Notes under the pieces: model-generated | Database searches by the model: none | Seen by the model: the letters and a program-made list of their open reading frames with translations, nothing else | Told to the model about the DNA's origin: nothing | Translations under genes and position numbers: made by a program | DNA from: Parendozoicomonas callyspongiae | GTDB lineage: Bacteria > Pseudomonadota > Gammaproteobacteria > Pseudomonadales > Endozoicomonadaceae | Assembly (NCBI RefSeq): GCF_023502345.1 | Contig: NZ_JAMFLX010000006.1 | Location: forward strand, 144,943-208,942 | DNA: 64,000 nucleotides | Reading direction: 5' to 3' | In this document: in pieces, positions 47,429 to 56,710 of the stretch | Layout of the letters: each line of letters starts with the position of its first letter | How positions within the stretch are numbered: the stretch's first letter is position 1

Positions 47429-48313
47429 ATGGTTAAGGCTGGTAAGGCAGGGTACGAAAAGAGAATGCAGAAGGTGTGCGGTTATATTGCCCGCCATCTA
47501 GATGAAGAGCTTACTGTCGGCAGGCTCAGTGAAGTTGCTGCATTCTCAAGATTCCACTTCCACAGACAGTTCAGTGGGTATATGGGTGTCAGCGTGGCAC
47601 GTTATATTCAGCTGCTCCGTTTGAAGAGGGCTTCATATCAGCTGGCTTTTGAGGCTGATGCCAGGGTGATTGATATCGCCCTGGATGCTGGCTTCGACTA
47701 TCCCGAATCCTTTGCCCGAGCTTTCAAAAAAGAGTTTGGGCAATCACCTTCTGAGTTTCGCAGGGAGCCCCGGTGGCAGGCCTGGAGTCAGGCTTACAGT
47801 CATCTGCAGGGCGACAGGAATCTTGATAGAAGACAGGATCTTGATATGAACGTTGAAGTGGTTAACTTTCCTGAGGTGCGTATTGCCGTGCTTGAGCACA
47901 GGGGAGCACCTGAACTGGTGAATGAGTCGGCCGGTCAATTCAGGAGCTGGCGAATTGAAACCGGGTTATCGCCAATAACAAGCTGCCGTACTTTTGGGCT
48001 GGTTTACGATAATCCGGAGTGTACACCGCCAGAAAAATTCCGGTTTGATATCTGCGGTGAGATCAAACAGAGTGAACCGGAATATTCTCATGGTATTGTT
48101 GAGAAGCATATTCCGGGTGGGCGTTGTGCGTTGGTTCGCCATACCGGTTCCCACGATAATATTGGTGACCCGGTTCGCTATCTCTACGGTCAGTGGCTGC
48201 CGGAAAGCGGTGAAGAGTTAAGGAATTTTCCCTGCTTCTTCCACTACCTGAATTTCTTTCCGGAAGTGGCGGAACATGAACTGATCACAGATATTTATCT
48301 TCCGCTTAAGTAG
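47429..48313 (+). CDS. AraC-family regulator with GyrI-like effector domain
   Basis: A 294-residue regulator of the Rob/SoxS-like design. The N-terminal AraC double helix-turn-helix (~10-110) ends FARAFKKEFGQSPSEFR. The C-terminal GyrI-like domain (~135-294) binds small hydrophobic ligands in relatives. AGGAGG precedes ATG 47429 by four bases. Related proteins control multidrug export or stress genes. It stands alone after the inverted-repeat element, with a bidirectional terminator downstream. Confidence 0.9.
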   Translation: MVKAGKAGYEKRMQKVCGYIARHLDEELTVGRLSEVAAFSRFHFHRQFSGYMGVSVARYIQLLRLKRASYQLAFEADARVIDIALDAGFDYPESFARAFKKEFGQSPSEFRREPRWQAWSQAYSHLQGDRNLDRRQDLDMNVEVVNFPEVRIAVLEHRGAPELVNESAGQFRSWRIETGLSPITSCRTFGLVYDNPECTPPEKFRFDICGEIKQSEPEYSHGIVEKHIPGGRCALVRHTGSHDNIGDPVRYLYGQWLPESGEELRNFPCFFHYLNFFPEVAEHELITDIYLPLK

Positions 48314-48321
48314 ATGGCGGC

Positions 48322-48363
48322 TTGAGTCAAACTGTTACAGCTTTCGCGCACGGTTTGACTCAA
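48322..48363. terminator. Bidirectional terminator
   Basis: TTGAGTCAAACTG pairs with CGGTTTGACTCAA (13 bp, one wobble) between the stops of two convergent genes. Confidence 0.75.
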
Positions 48364-48391
48364 ACGGTTTTGTGGTGGGGTAGGCTCGGCG

Positions 48392-49090
48392 TCAATGGTC
48401 ATCGATTGCCAGGCGGACAGCGGCTTCAGCATGAATGGCCGTAGTATCAAATAACGGGACATCGGTATGCTGTTGCTTCACAAGCAGTGCGATTTCCGTA
48501 CACCCCAGGATGACAGCTTCAGCTCCCTGTTCTCTCAGCTTGTTGATGATCTCTATGTAAATTGATCGGGAGCTGTCCCTGATCTCCCCACGGCACAGTT
48601 CTTGATAAATGATGTCATGAACTTTTTGTCTGTCATCCTCTGCGGGAACAATGACATCAATACCGAATTTTTCTGTTAACCGGCCTTTGTAAAAGCCCTG
48701 CTCCATGGTGAAGGTTGTACCCAATAGGCCAACTTTACTTATGTTGTTCTCAAGTAGTTTTTCAGCAGTGGCATCAGCAATATGCAGAATTGGAATGGAG
48801 ATATTGTTTTCAATCTGTGGGGCAACTTTGTGCATGGTATTGGTGCAAATCAAAATAAAATCTGCACCGCCCTTCTCAACCGAAAGAGCGGCCTGGCTCA
48901 GAATATCAGCTGTCTCGTTCCACTTGCCCTGATGCTGTAGTTTTTCAATCTCATCGAAGTTCACGCTGTACAGGCAAAGCTTCGCAGAGTTTAGGCCACC
49001 AAGCTTTTCCTTGATCCCTTCATTAATTGCCTTGTAATAGCTGAGTGTGGATTCCCAGCTCATGCCCCCCAGCAAGCCGATTGTTTTCAT
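48392..49090 (-). CDS. Aspartate/glutamate racemase family protein
   Basis: A 232-residue two-domain racemase that interconverts amino-acid enantiomers through two cysteines, Cys in CTNTMHK and Cys in GCTEI, both present. ATG 49090 (MKTIGLLGGMSWEST, the family's normal N terminus) is chosen over a longer frame starting at 49138; GGAAC lies upstream. It resembles E. coli YgeA. It follows an AraC pseudogene on the same strand. D-amino acids may feed the cell wall or serve as signals. Substrate not determined. Confidence 0.92.
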   Translation of the reverse strand: MKTIGLLGGMSWESTLSYYKAINEGIKEKLGGLNSAKLCLYSVNFDEIEKLQHQGKWNETADILSQAALSVEKGGADFILICTNTMHKVAPQIENNISIPILHIADATAEKLLENNISKVGLLGTTFTMEQGFYKGRLTEKFGIDVIVPAEDDRQKVHDIIYQELCRGEIRDSSRSIYIEIINKLREQGAEAVILGCTEIALLVKQQHTDVPLFDTTAIHAEAAVRLAIDDH

Positions 49091-49124
49091 ATGTTGTTCC
49101 GTTTGCAAATGGATTATGTGGAGC

Positions 49125-49726
49125 TCAATGTAATCCACACAGGATTTGTAATTCTTGTATGTTTTTGACCTGCCCAGATTCCTTTCGGAACAGACGAACC
49201 AGGTAACATGGATTCAATGATACTAGCTGAGCCAGGTTATTCAGGGAAACATTAGCCTTCGGCATATCATCCAGAAACCCTTTAGCACGCATCACTTGTT
49301 TTGAGGCTTTTCTGAAAGGTCTTGGTTCTGCTTGGGTTTTGCCATCTTTGGCCATTAACCTTATTAGCAGAGAGTAAAGAAGAGATTCCCTCAACAGTCT
49401 GTTATCATGAATAACAGGCTCAGCAAAGTAGGGAGAAAAACAGTTGCGGCTAATTTTCGGCTGATCTGTTCAAACTGTTCCTGGAGAGGGTGTAGCGCCT
49501 TGTAGGCCGAGCCTTCTTTGGTATCAGCCTGGCCGTTATGTGTATCGTCGGCATTGATCAGGATAATACTTCCTGCCGGGGCAAGGTTGTTAGTGCCCGT
49601 TCGGTAGAACTTCTGGGTTCCCTTCTCAATAATTCCAAACGTATAACCTTCATGGCAGTGGTGAGAAAAACACTGCCTATAACTGGCATCAAGCATTTCA
49701 ATGCCACCAAGTTCTTCCTGATGAAG
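49125..49726 (-). pseudogene. Broken AraC-family regulator
   Basis: The N-terminal cupin half is readable from 49726 to about 49450 (GIEMLDASYRQ, FGIIEKGTQKFYR, NADDTHNG). After QISRKLAA the homologous sequence jumps to another frame (SPYFAEPVIHDNRLLRESLL) and continues into the first helix-turn-helix (LNPCYLVRLFRKESG). It then ends in unrelated residues, so the second helix-turn-helix is lost. One frameshift plus a 3' deletion make it inactive. The racemase gene follows directly. Confidence 0.8.
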
Positions 49727-49897
49727 TTATCTTGCAGACTCCCTGGTGATTATCGCTTGGGAACTCGTTTTGATAGGAAAGCTGGTGCAGTGCTTGCCAA
49801 CTGATAGTGTTTCAATATAAAGGGTTATCAGTCTTGTATGAAATTGACTTTATAGGCTTTAATGTTTCACAAGCTCTGAAGCATATTCTCCATATAT

Positions 49898-49925
49898 AAA
49901 GGCCCGCCATATTGGCAGGCCTTTT
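49898..49925. terminator. Terminator downstream of pepD
   Basis: Stem AAAGGCC/GGCCTTT with an inner GCCA/TGGC pair, about 20 bp past the pepD stop; T-runs lie on both sides. Confidence 0.85.
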
Positions 49926-49946
49926 GCGTTCTAGGCGGGTCGGCTA

Positions 49947-51401
49947 TCAGGCGACAGGTGTCTCAGCCAGAACTGCGAGCATCAGCTGCCAGAAATGGCC
50001 AACGCTGGTGATCTCGGTCTTCTCTGCAGGAGAGTGAGGGAACTTGATGGTCGGGCCAAAGGAAGCCATATCCCAGTTAGGGTACTTCTTACCCAGGGTT
50101 CCACATTCCAGACCAGCGTGGATAACCTTGAACTGAGCATCCTTGTTGAACAGCTTGCGGTAAACATCCTGTACCAACTGTTGAACAGCAGAGTTGGCAA
50201 TGGGTTGCCAGCCAGGGTAACCGTCGTGGAAGGACACTTCGGCACCGGCCAGAGTGAACAGACCTTTCACAGAGTCACGGGTATCATCACAGGCGGAATC
50301 AACCAGGCTGCGGGGCAGAACCTGAACCTGGATTTCACCGTTTTCAATTTTGGCAACACCCAGGTTGGCAGATGTTTCTACCACACCTTCGATGGCATCA
50401 CTCATACGGATAACACCGTTCGGGCAGACATGCAGGGCATCCAGCCACTTGCGCTGATCAGCCAGGGACAGAACGCTGTCAGCAGACTCAACTGCTGCAA
50501 CGGACAGTGTCAGACCAGCGTCAACTGCCTGATATTCGTTACACAGTTCTGCAGCGAAAGAATCCAGCTTGGCTTCAGCTTCAGCCAGTTTGTCTTCCGG
50601 CAGAGCGATAACAGCATCAGCTTCACGGGGGATCGCATTAAACAGCTTGCCGCCCTGAAGGTTAACCAGACGTGCACCGAACACTTCCAGAGCCTTAACA
50701 GTACGAACCATCAATTTGATGGCGTTGGCGCGGTACAGGTGAATATCGCAACCGGAGTGACCGCCGTTCAGACCTTTGATGTTAATGGCGCGCAGAGCAT
50801 GACCGGCAGGAACTGCTTCTTTTGCATAGGTTCCCTTGGAAACGATACGTACACCACCAGCACAGCCGACGTAAACTTCGCCTTCTTCCTCAGTATCCAG
50901 GTTCAGGAAGATATCACCTTTGAATAGACCGGGTTTCAGGCCCTGGGCACCGGACATACCATCTTCTTCGTTGGTCGTAACCAGGACTTCCAGTGGACCG
51001 TGTGGAACATCGTCTGCAGCCAGAACAGCCATGGCGGCAGCCAGACCAATACCGTTGTCAGCACCCAGAGTGGTGTTGTTGGCGCGTACCCATTCGCCAT
51101 CGATGACTGGTTCAATCGGATCTTTGGTGAAATCGTGCTCTTTGTCGCTGTTTTTCTCTGGCACCATATCCATATGAGCCTGCAGAATAACACCGCGGCG
51201 GTCTTCCATGCCTGCAGTTGCAGGCTTGCGGATAATAATGTTGCCGATGGCATCAACTTCGTGGTCGAGGCTGCGCTCTATGCAGAAAGCTACGATATGG
51301 TCACGCAGCATATCTTCATGATGGGACGGATGGGGGATGGCACAGATATCATCGAACTGCTGCCATACGCTCTGTGGATAAAGGTTTCTGATTTCGTTCA
51401 T
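49947..51401 (-). CDS. pepD: Aminoacyl-histidine dipeptidase (PepD, M20 family)
   Basis: Cytoplasmic zinc dipeptidase that cleaves X-His and other dipeptides. The 484 residues show the M20 metal ligands in QAHMDMVPEK, LGADNGIG and TTNEEDGMSGA, and His in HAGLECG near the C terminus. Length and start (MNEIRNLYPQSVWQQFDDI) match the family. It is divergent from the MFS gene, with 590 bp between them. Ordinary housekeeping gene. Confidence 0.95.
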   Translation of the reverse strand: MNEIRNLYPQSVWQQFDDICAIPHPSHHEDMLRDHIVAFCIERSLDHEVDAIGNIIIRKPATAGMEDRRGVILQAHMDMVPEKNSDKEHDFTKDPIEPVIDGEWVRANNTTLGADNGIGLAAAMAVLAADDVPHGPLEVLVTTNEEDGMSGAQGLKPGLFKGDIFLNLDTEEEGEVYVGCAGGVRIVSKGTYAKEAVPAGHALRAINIKGLNGGHSGCDIHLYRANAIKLMVRTVKALEVFGARLVNLQGGKLFNAIPREADAVIALPEDKLAEAEAKLDSFAAELCNEYQAVDAGLTLSVAAVESADSVLSLADQRKWLDALHVCPNGVIRMSDAIEGVVETSANLGVAKIENGEIQVQVLPRSLVDSACDDTRDSVKGLFTLAGAEVSFHDGYPGWQPIANSAVQQLVQDVYRKLFNKDAQFKVIHAGLECGTLGKKYPNWDMASFGPTIKFPHSPAEKTEITSVGHFWQLMLAVLAETPVA

Positions 51402-51995
51402 AACACTCTTGCTGGACGGCCCTGTCCAATGAATGCCAAACGGGCGTGGCCGTCTTTAGACAATGATGAAAGGAGGTACCATCGTATGCCGACAGGATGG
51501 GTGCAATGTTGACTCAGGACAATAAATGCAGATGCATAAATAATAAACAAGTTTTGTGGAGATAAGCGGAAGAATAGCGGATTTTTTCTTCGAGAAAGCG
51601 CTGTTTTAGAGAAAGTTTTTGTACTTCTAGTAGAAGATTTTTTTCTGTATGGCGCATCTATATAAACAAATGGTTTGCATTAAATCAGCGTTGTGCATTT
51701 TTTAGCAAGTTGATGTCATGCTGGATTCAAGCAATACCTCCTTTTTAATATGTGTAGCAATATAGCATTGGCACCTTCAGAGGCGTTTAACAAAGGTTCT
51801 GAGGATGTATACATAGCCCTTGTTTATTGTGAATACCCCCTAAGTGTTAGTGCGAATACCTGTGTGCAAAAAACCTACAGCTCTCAATTGACCGTGTAGA
51901 TATAGTGTGCGCACTTAAACAACTACGCTCACCATATAGATGCACCGCCAAATTTTCACAGCAGGCGTGCTCTGGCAACCATTAAGAGTCACACA
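51402..51995. promoter_or_regulatory. Long divergent intergenic region with tandem direct repeats
   Basis: About 590 bp without an ORF. GTGAATACC (51829-51837) is repeated as GCGAATACC (51852-51860), 23 bp apart, about 140 bp before the MFS gene, and could be activator half-sites. A short CTTCT/AGAAG hairpin with a following T-run is at 51624-51643. The region is AT-rich. Nothing else recognised. Confidence 0.45.
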
Positions 51996-53222
51996 ATGAA
52001 TCGAGCTACTAAGATCCTGGCCGCAGGGGTTACGATCAACCTGTGTATTGGCGTTTTGTACGCCTGGAGTGTTATCAGCAAGGCGCTGGTTAACAATTTT
52101 GGCTGGTCCAATGCCGAAGCCGGCCTTCCTTACACTATCGGTGTTGTCACCTTCGCCCTGGCGGTACTCGTTGCCGGTAACCTGCAGGATCGTATGGGGC
52201 CTCGTAAGCTGGTTGTCTCCGGTGTGACCATGGTTGGTCTGGGTATGATTGCCTCTGCTTTTGCTACCTCTCCTATTATCCTGCTGGTAACCTTCGGTGT
52301 TCTGGTCGGTACTGGTATCGGTTTCGCTTACGCCTGCCTGAGCCCAACTGCCATGAAGTGGTTCCACCCATCCAAGAAGGGCATGGTTAACGGCCTGATC
52401 GCTGGTGGTTTCGGTATGGCTCCTCTGTACCTGGCTCCCTTGAGCAGCGCTCTGATCGAGAGCATGAGCATCAGCACCACCTTTATGATCCTTGGCGCAG
52501 CCGTTCTGATCGTTGGTATTCCTGTTGCCATGACCATGGTTGTTCCGCCTGCCGGTTACAAGGCTGACGTTCCTGCAGGTTATGTTGAGCCTGCTGGCAA
52601 AGCTGCAACCTACAACTTCACATGGCGCGAAATGACCAAGACCCGTCAGTTCTACCTGATGTGGATCTCCTTCGCTTTTGCTTCCTCCGCAGGTCTGATG
52701 CTGATTGGTAACATCACCAGCATCGCTGCTCTGCAGGGCGGCATTACCGGTGCAGCTTACCTGGTGTCTCTGCTGGCAATTTCCAACACCGGCGGCCGTA
52801 TCCTGATGGGTATGCTGTCTGACAAGATTGGCCGTTCCAAGACTCTGTTGCTGGCTATCGCTCTGCAGGCAGGCAACATGATGATCTTCCCGACCCTGAC
52901 TTCCGAGATCGGTTTTGTCTTTGGTGCAGCTATTGCCGGTATCGGTTACGGTGCACTGTTGAGTATCTTCCCATCCATGACTGCTGATAACTTTGGCATG
53001 AAGAACTACGGCGGCAACTTCGGTGTTGTATACCTGGCCTGGGGTGCAAGTGGCTTTATGGGGCCAGTTATGGCCGGTATGGTTGTTGATGCAACTGGTA
53101 GCTACAGCATCGCTTACACTGTTTCTGCCATTATGCTGGCCATTGCCGGTTTTGCAGCTTTTATGATCAAGCCTGTGAATGTTGATGAACTGAAGCAGAA
53201 TGGTGTTCTGGCAGCTGCCTGA
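51996..53222 (+). CDS. OxlT-type MFS transporter (oxalate/formate antiporter family)
   Basis: A 408-residue major-facilitator protein with twelve helices. The first half carries the OxlT-like opening INLCIGVLYAWSVISKAL, and the loop motif GNLQDRMGPRK follows helix 2. Codon choice is strongly biased to the preferred set (CTG, GGT, ATC, AAC, TTC), suggesting high expression. Family members exchange oxalate and formate or carry other carboxylates; with a formate dehydrogenase in the window a formate link is tempting but unproven. A terminator follows. Confidence 0.87.
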   Translation: MNRATKILAAGVTINLCIGVLYAWSVISKALVNNFGWSNAEAGLPYTIGVVTFALAVLVAGNLQDRMGPRKLVVSGVTMVGLGMIASAFATSPIILLVTFGVLVGTGIGFAYACLSPTAMKWFHPSKKGMVNGLIAGGFGMAPLYLAPLSSALIESMSISTTFMILGAAVLIVGIPVAMTMVVPPAGYKADVPAGYVEPAGKAATYNFTWREMTKTRQFYLMWISFAFASSAGLMLIGNITSIAALQGGITGAAYLVSLLAISNTGGRILMGMLSDKIGRSKTLLLAIALQAGNMMIFPTLTSEIGFVFGAAIAGIGYGALLSIFPSMTADNFGMKNYGGNFGVVYLAWGASGFMGPVMAGMVVDATGSYSIAYTVSAIMLAIAGFAAFMIKPVNVDELKQNGVLAAA

Positions 53223-53245
53223 TCACACAAAGTCGATATTTCTGA

Positions 53246-53278
53246 AAGCCTCTGACTGTCCGGGTCAGGGGCTTTTTC
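53246..53278 (+). terminator. Terminator of the MFS gene
   Basis: AAGCCTCTGAC / GTCAGGGGCTT (one wobble) followed by a T-run, 24 bp after the stop. Confidence 0.9.
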
Positions 53279-53334
53279 TTGCCTGATTATTATTGTTCTA
53301 GAATTGAAACAGAAGCTATTTCTGGAGCTATCAA

Positions 53335-56016
53335 ATGAAATCAACACCAAGGACGGAGGCTGCTGTAGGATCGGTTTCCCCTCAGGAACCGAAACCCCAA
53401 TCCCAATCCCAAAACAAAAAAACAAAGGGAAAACACGGCCCAAGGAAAGTAAGTTCTTCTGACTCGCAGGTTTCAAAAGAAATCCCCCCCTCTGATACAG
53501 AGGCTCCCCGCGATTCAAGAATGGAAGGCATCATGAAATGTGTTGCCGAAAAAAAGATTTTGGAAGCTTACAGTTACCCGAATGTTCCAGATAAATACCG
53601 TGGTGATAATCTTCAGATTCTGGATCATGCCCTGAATGTTGCCGAGTATTATGCTGAGCAAACCTCGGGCACTCCCCATTTCTACAAAACCATTGAAGAT
53701 ATTTATAAATACTTTGAGAAAGGGCATATACGTTCGTCAGGAAAAATCTCAGCCCAACAAAGGGAGTTGATTCATCGCCTGGCGGAAGTCTTACTCAAGG
53801 CTAGTGAAGCTAAACCAGAGAAGATTAAGGTATTTAATCAAATTGGCAGGCTGGTAAGTTCTCTTCGTGATTCTGGATACGGTGTCAGTCCGACAGATGC
53901 TGTTGCGATGGATCTGGCAATGTCTGAACTGTCACACTGGATGACAGGCAAGAATGTGTCAGGAAAGAAACTTGATGCGCTGGCAGAATCTGTCAGTTGT
54001 CTGGTCCGGGCAGCTGTCACAGCGTCCAGAAATACCGGTTCCCGCAAGGGTTGCTTTGATGAGGATAAGGTTCTTGAGGTTTTAGGTAGGTTAAACGTCA
54101 GTATTGAACGTTTGCTGGAAGATAATGACTTCAAGGGGTTTCATGAATCACATCTAAAGTTGCTCAGCGAAATTATTGATGATTCTAAGTTAAGTAAGCA
54201 CTTTTCCCCGGAGCAGTTAACCCGTGTCAATATGCTATTGGCCAGAGGTTATTTTCTGGTGAGTCTGAAAGCTGAAAGGCATAAGCAGAGGTGTCTTCGT
54301 GCATCAGCCACTCACCACCTTGCTGAAGCCCAGAAAGCTGGAATGTCACCTGTTCAGGAGCTGGAAGGGAGGTTGATTTATGCGCACCTTCTTGCCCAGC
54401 AGGAAAAAAATGATCAGCTTCAGGATCAGCTGCTTCTGGCCGCTCAGGCAGGAAGTCGCTATGCCCACAATGTCTTATTTATGTCACGTCTTGGTTTGCA
54501 TGAAGAACTTTTCTTGCCGGGAAACCCGGTGAAGGCCCTTAAGTTGTGGCTTAAAGGAATTCCCCAGTCGCCTCCAACATGGTTTGAGCGGTTGCTATTT
54601 AATTCCAGTGATTTGGTCGAGATTCAATCAGCACCGGCGCATAACTGTGCTCTTGCGGTTCTTAACTCCATCAGTGATGGTCGGCTTGATGCTAAGGGGC
54701 AGGCTTACCTGCACCAGCTTGAGATTTTAGAGCCTGTTCAGGCTGAACTGCTGGAGTCAATTCTCCTGATTAAACAGGGGAGGGCTGATGATGCCGTCGA
54801 AAAACTGGTTCCGTTGATAAAAAATTCCGGTGTGGCGGCGCACCTTGCGGGCTTTTTGGTTTCTAAAAGTGCACTGGGTGGCCTTGACCCTGAACAAATC
54901 CAAACTCTGTACAATCATGCGATCCTCGGAGGTGACTGTTCTGCGGGGCTGGATCTTGGTCGTCTTTATATATCCAGAAAAGAGTATGACTTGGCATTAG
55001 AGATTCTTGAACCTGCTGCAGATTTTTTCCGTAATAACCACCTCTATGATGAGTTGACCGAGTGCCATGAATTGCTGAACAGTATTCCTCATAAGGATGC
55101 TGACGTTGTAGAAAGCTCTAATCCTCCTCCGAAACAAAAACCTGCAGCAGCCGCTTCTAGAAAAAGAAAGCCAAAGAAAGAACCAAAGCAAGAGTCAAGA
55201 GTCCAGACTCATCGTAAGCAAAACCCGGTTCCGGTGGTTCAGACAAATGCTGTTGATGTAATTAACGTCGAAGATGATGAACACTCAGATACATCAAGTG
55301 ATTCAGGTTTTGAGTCAGGGAGTAAAGGGTCTACACCAATCACTTCTGACACTGAGGCTGGTGACCCGCTTTCCAGTGATTCGGAGCCTTCTGATTTTAA
55401 GTCAGTAAGGGCAAAAAAGGGAGAGTCATATTCTCTAACCCAGAGGTTGCTTGATGAAGTCAATAGTTTGGTTAAAGAGGGTGTGTTCGACGAAGCCCAA
55501 AAGTTGCTGGATTCCTGCGGAGTCAGTCACCGTAAGCAGTTGATGGCCAGAAAACACCAGATGCAGGCATGGCTGTACCGGAGACGCTTTGATGAGAGTG
55601 ACTATCTATCGGTGGTAAAGCCTTCATTATCACCGGCAACGCAGAGACGAGAGATTTTGGGCATGGCTCGTAAACAGGCGCTTCAGGGATTAAAGGTTAT
55701 GCTGCCGTCTGCCTCGGATTACAACCTTGAAAATAATCCTGAGTCTCTGGTCGATATCGAGAAATTATTTATATCTGAAAGCAAAACACTGGCTTCCCTG
55801 TTTGCAGAACTTGGGCATGCCTGGCGCCGGTTAAGCAGTGGTCGTTTTGATTCACCGGATCACAAAAAATCCCAGAAACTGTCAGCCTTTGCTGATAGCT
55901 TGAATCCCAAAGTAAGAAGAACAAGAGGGCTGGCCAAAATGGCACCTGCAGAACCCAAGGTAGCAGTGATCAGCCAGGAGGAGTTTCTTCGCAGGAAGCG
56001 CGGAGGAAAAGCCTAG
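53335..56016 (+). CDS. Large orphan protein with helical repeats, basic tract and Ser/Asp-rich segment
   Basis: An 893-residue protein with no signal peptide and no family I can name. Residues 1-60 are disordered and Ser/Gln/Lys-rich. Residues ~65-600 are all-helical with repeat-like pairs (for example LGGDCSAGLDLGRLYISRKEYD) suggesting degenerate TPR or Sel1 repeats. Residues 603-620 hold the basic run RKRKPKK (609-615), like a nuclear localisation signal. Residues ~645-695 are acidic and Ser-rich with DSGFES at 656-661. The last ~200 residues are again helical and end in RKRGGKA. The gene is AT-richer than its neighbours and monocistronic. A host-directed role is possible; a purely structural role is equally open. 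Confidence 0.75.
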   Translation: MKSTPRTEAAVGSVSPQEPKPQSQSQNKKTKGKHGPRKVSSSDSQVSKEIPPSDTEAPRDSRMEGIMKCVAEKKILEAYSYPNVPDKYRGDNLQILDHALNVAEYYAEQTSGTPHFYKTIEDIYKYFEKGHIRSSGKISAQQRELIHRLAEVLLKASEAKPEKIKVFNQIGRLVSSLRDSGYGVSPTDAVAMDLAMSELSHWMTGKNVSGKKLDALAESVSCLVRAAVTASRNTGSRKGCFDEDKVLEVLGRLNVSIERLLEDNDFKGFHESHLKLLSEIIDDSKLSKHFSPEQLTRVNMLLARGYFLVSLKAERHKQRCLRASATHHLAEAQKAGMSPVQELEGRLIYAHLLAQQEKNDQLQDQLLLAAQAGSRYAHNVLFMSRLGLHEELFLPGNPVKALKLWLKGIPQSPPTWFERLLFNSSDLVEIQSAPAHNCALAVLNSISDGRLDAKGQAYLHQLEILEPVQAELLESILLIKQGRADDAVEKLVPLIKNSGVAAHLAGFLVSKSALGGLDPEQIQTLYNHAILGGDCSAGLDLGRLYISRKEYDLALEILEPAADFFRNNHLYDELTECHELLNSIPHKDADVVESSNPPPKQKPAAAASRKRKPKKEPKQESRVQTHRKQNPVPVVQTNAVDVINVEDDEHSDTSSDSGFESGSKGSTPITSDTEAGDPLSSDSEPSDFKSVRAKKGESYSLTQRLLDEVNSLVKEGVFDEAQKLLDSCGVSHRKQLMARKHQMQAWLYRRRFDESDYLSVVKPSLSPATQRREILGMARKQALQGLKVMLPSASDYNLENNPESLVDIEKLFISESKTLASLFAELGHAWRRLSSGRFDSPDHKKSQKLSAFADSLNPKVRRTRGLAKMAPAEPKVAVISQEEFLRRKRGGKA

Positions 56017-56378
56017 TTCAACCAGTTATTCTGCTCAGGCATACGGTAGGCAGGTGTTTTGATTTCAACAAGGGTTCGCCCGAGCATAACAACGTTTCCC
56101 TGGTAGCGATCTTCGCCTGTTGAAGAAAACTCGAACTGGCAGTGTCGTAGAATATTGAGGCGACCAGATCTGTTGCGCTGAAAAGCATTGAAACTAAGAG
56201 CGATCCCTTCATCCAGATACTGCAGTTCTCTCTCTTTGCAAAAGCGTTTGGCGTGTGAAATCGCCAGCTGGCGAATGGTAAACCCATGCCACCAGATCAT
56301 AAAAATCATTGCCAGAACGGCAAAGACAATAATATCAGACAGTTCCAGATACATTCGGTATGAAGGTTTCCTTGACAT
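56013..56378 (-). CDS. DUF3301 membrane-anchored protein
   Basis: A 121-residue protein with one N-terminal helix (~16-32, IIVFAVLAMIFMIWW) and a basic cytoplasmic domain with the DUF3301 pattern (LDEGIALSFNAFQRNRSGRL, EFSSTGEDRYQGNVVMLG). ATG 56378 is used; ATG 56354 (MYLELSDII) would match the usual family start and is equally possible. It is convergent with the orphan gene, overlapping its stop by 4 bp, and lies just after the min operon terminator. Confidence 0.78.
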   Translation of the reverse strand: MSRKPSYRMYLELSDIIVFAVLAMIFMIWWHGFTIRQLAISHAKRFCKERELQYLDEGIALSFNAFQRNRSGRLNILRHCQFEFSSTGEDRYQGNVVMLGRTLVEIKTPAYRMPEQNNWLN

Positions 56379-56386
56379 AGACAAAC

Positions 56387-56406
56387 AGCCCGGAGCAATC
56401 CGGGCT
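56387..56406 (-). terminator. Terminator of the min operon
   Basis: AGCCCGGA/TCCGGGCT stem with loop GCAA, about 15 bp after the minE stop, followed on the minus strand by GTTTGT. Confidence 0.75.
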
Positions 56407-56420
56407 GGTGGGCCAGTGCA

Positions 56421-56708
56421 TTACGCCATGCGAACCTTGGTCTGATCTTCCTCGGGAAGAGTCACTTCAACTTCAAGCACTGAGATATCGTCAGCGCTTT
56501 CAAAGTGAATGGATACATTCTCCTGCTCCACTGTGACATATTTTCCAATGACCGCCAGAATATCTTTTTTCATTTCTGGCAGGTAATCGGGGGCTTTCAT
56601 GTCACTGCGGTGGTGGGTGACAAGAATCTGCAGGCGTTCACGGGCTATGGCGGCACTGTTTTCTCTTTCTTTTTTCTGCCTGTGGCAGAATACGTCCAGC
56701 AAGCTCAT
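56421..56708 (-). CDS. minE: Cell-division topological specificity factor MinE
   Basis: A 95-residue protein that drives MinD off the membrane at mid-cell, producing pole-to-pole oscillation. The N-terminal anti-MinCD helix region (ENSAAIARERLQILVTHHR) and the dimerisation domain are intact. It is the last gene of minC-minD-minE; the gap from minD is 2 bp, so translation is coupled. Confidence 0.96.
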   Translation of the reverse strand: MSLLDVFCHRQKKERENSAAIARERLQILVTHHRSDMKAPDYLPEMKKDILAVIGKYVTVEQENVSIHFESADDISVLEVEVTLPEEDQTKVRMA

Positions 56709-56710
56709 TA

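Noticed and set aside
49995..50927. 310-codon open frame on the plus strand
   Set aside because: Antisense to pepD; composition is typical of a shadow frame.
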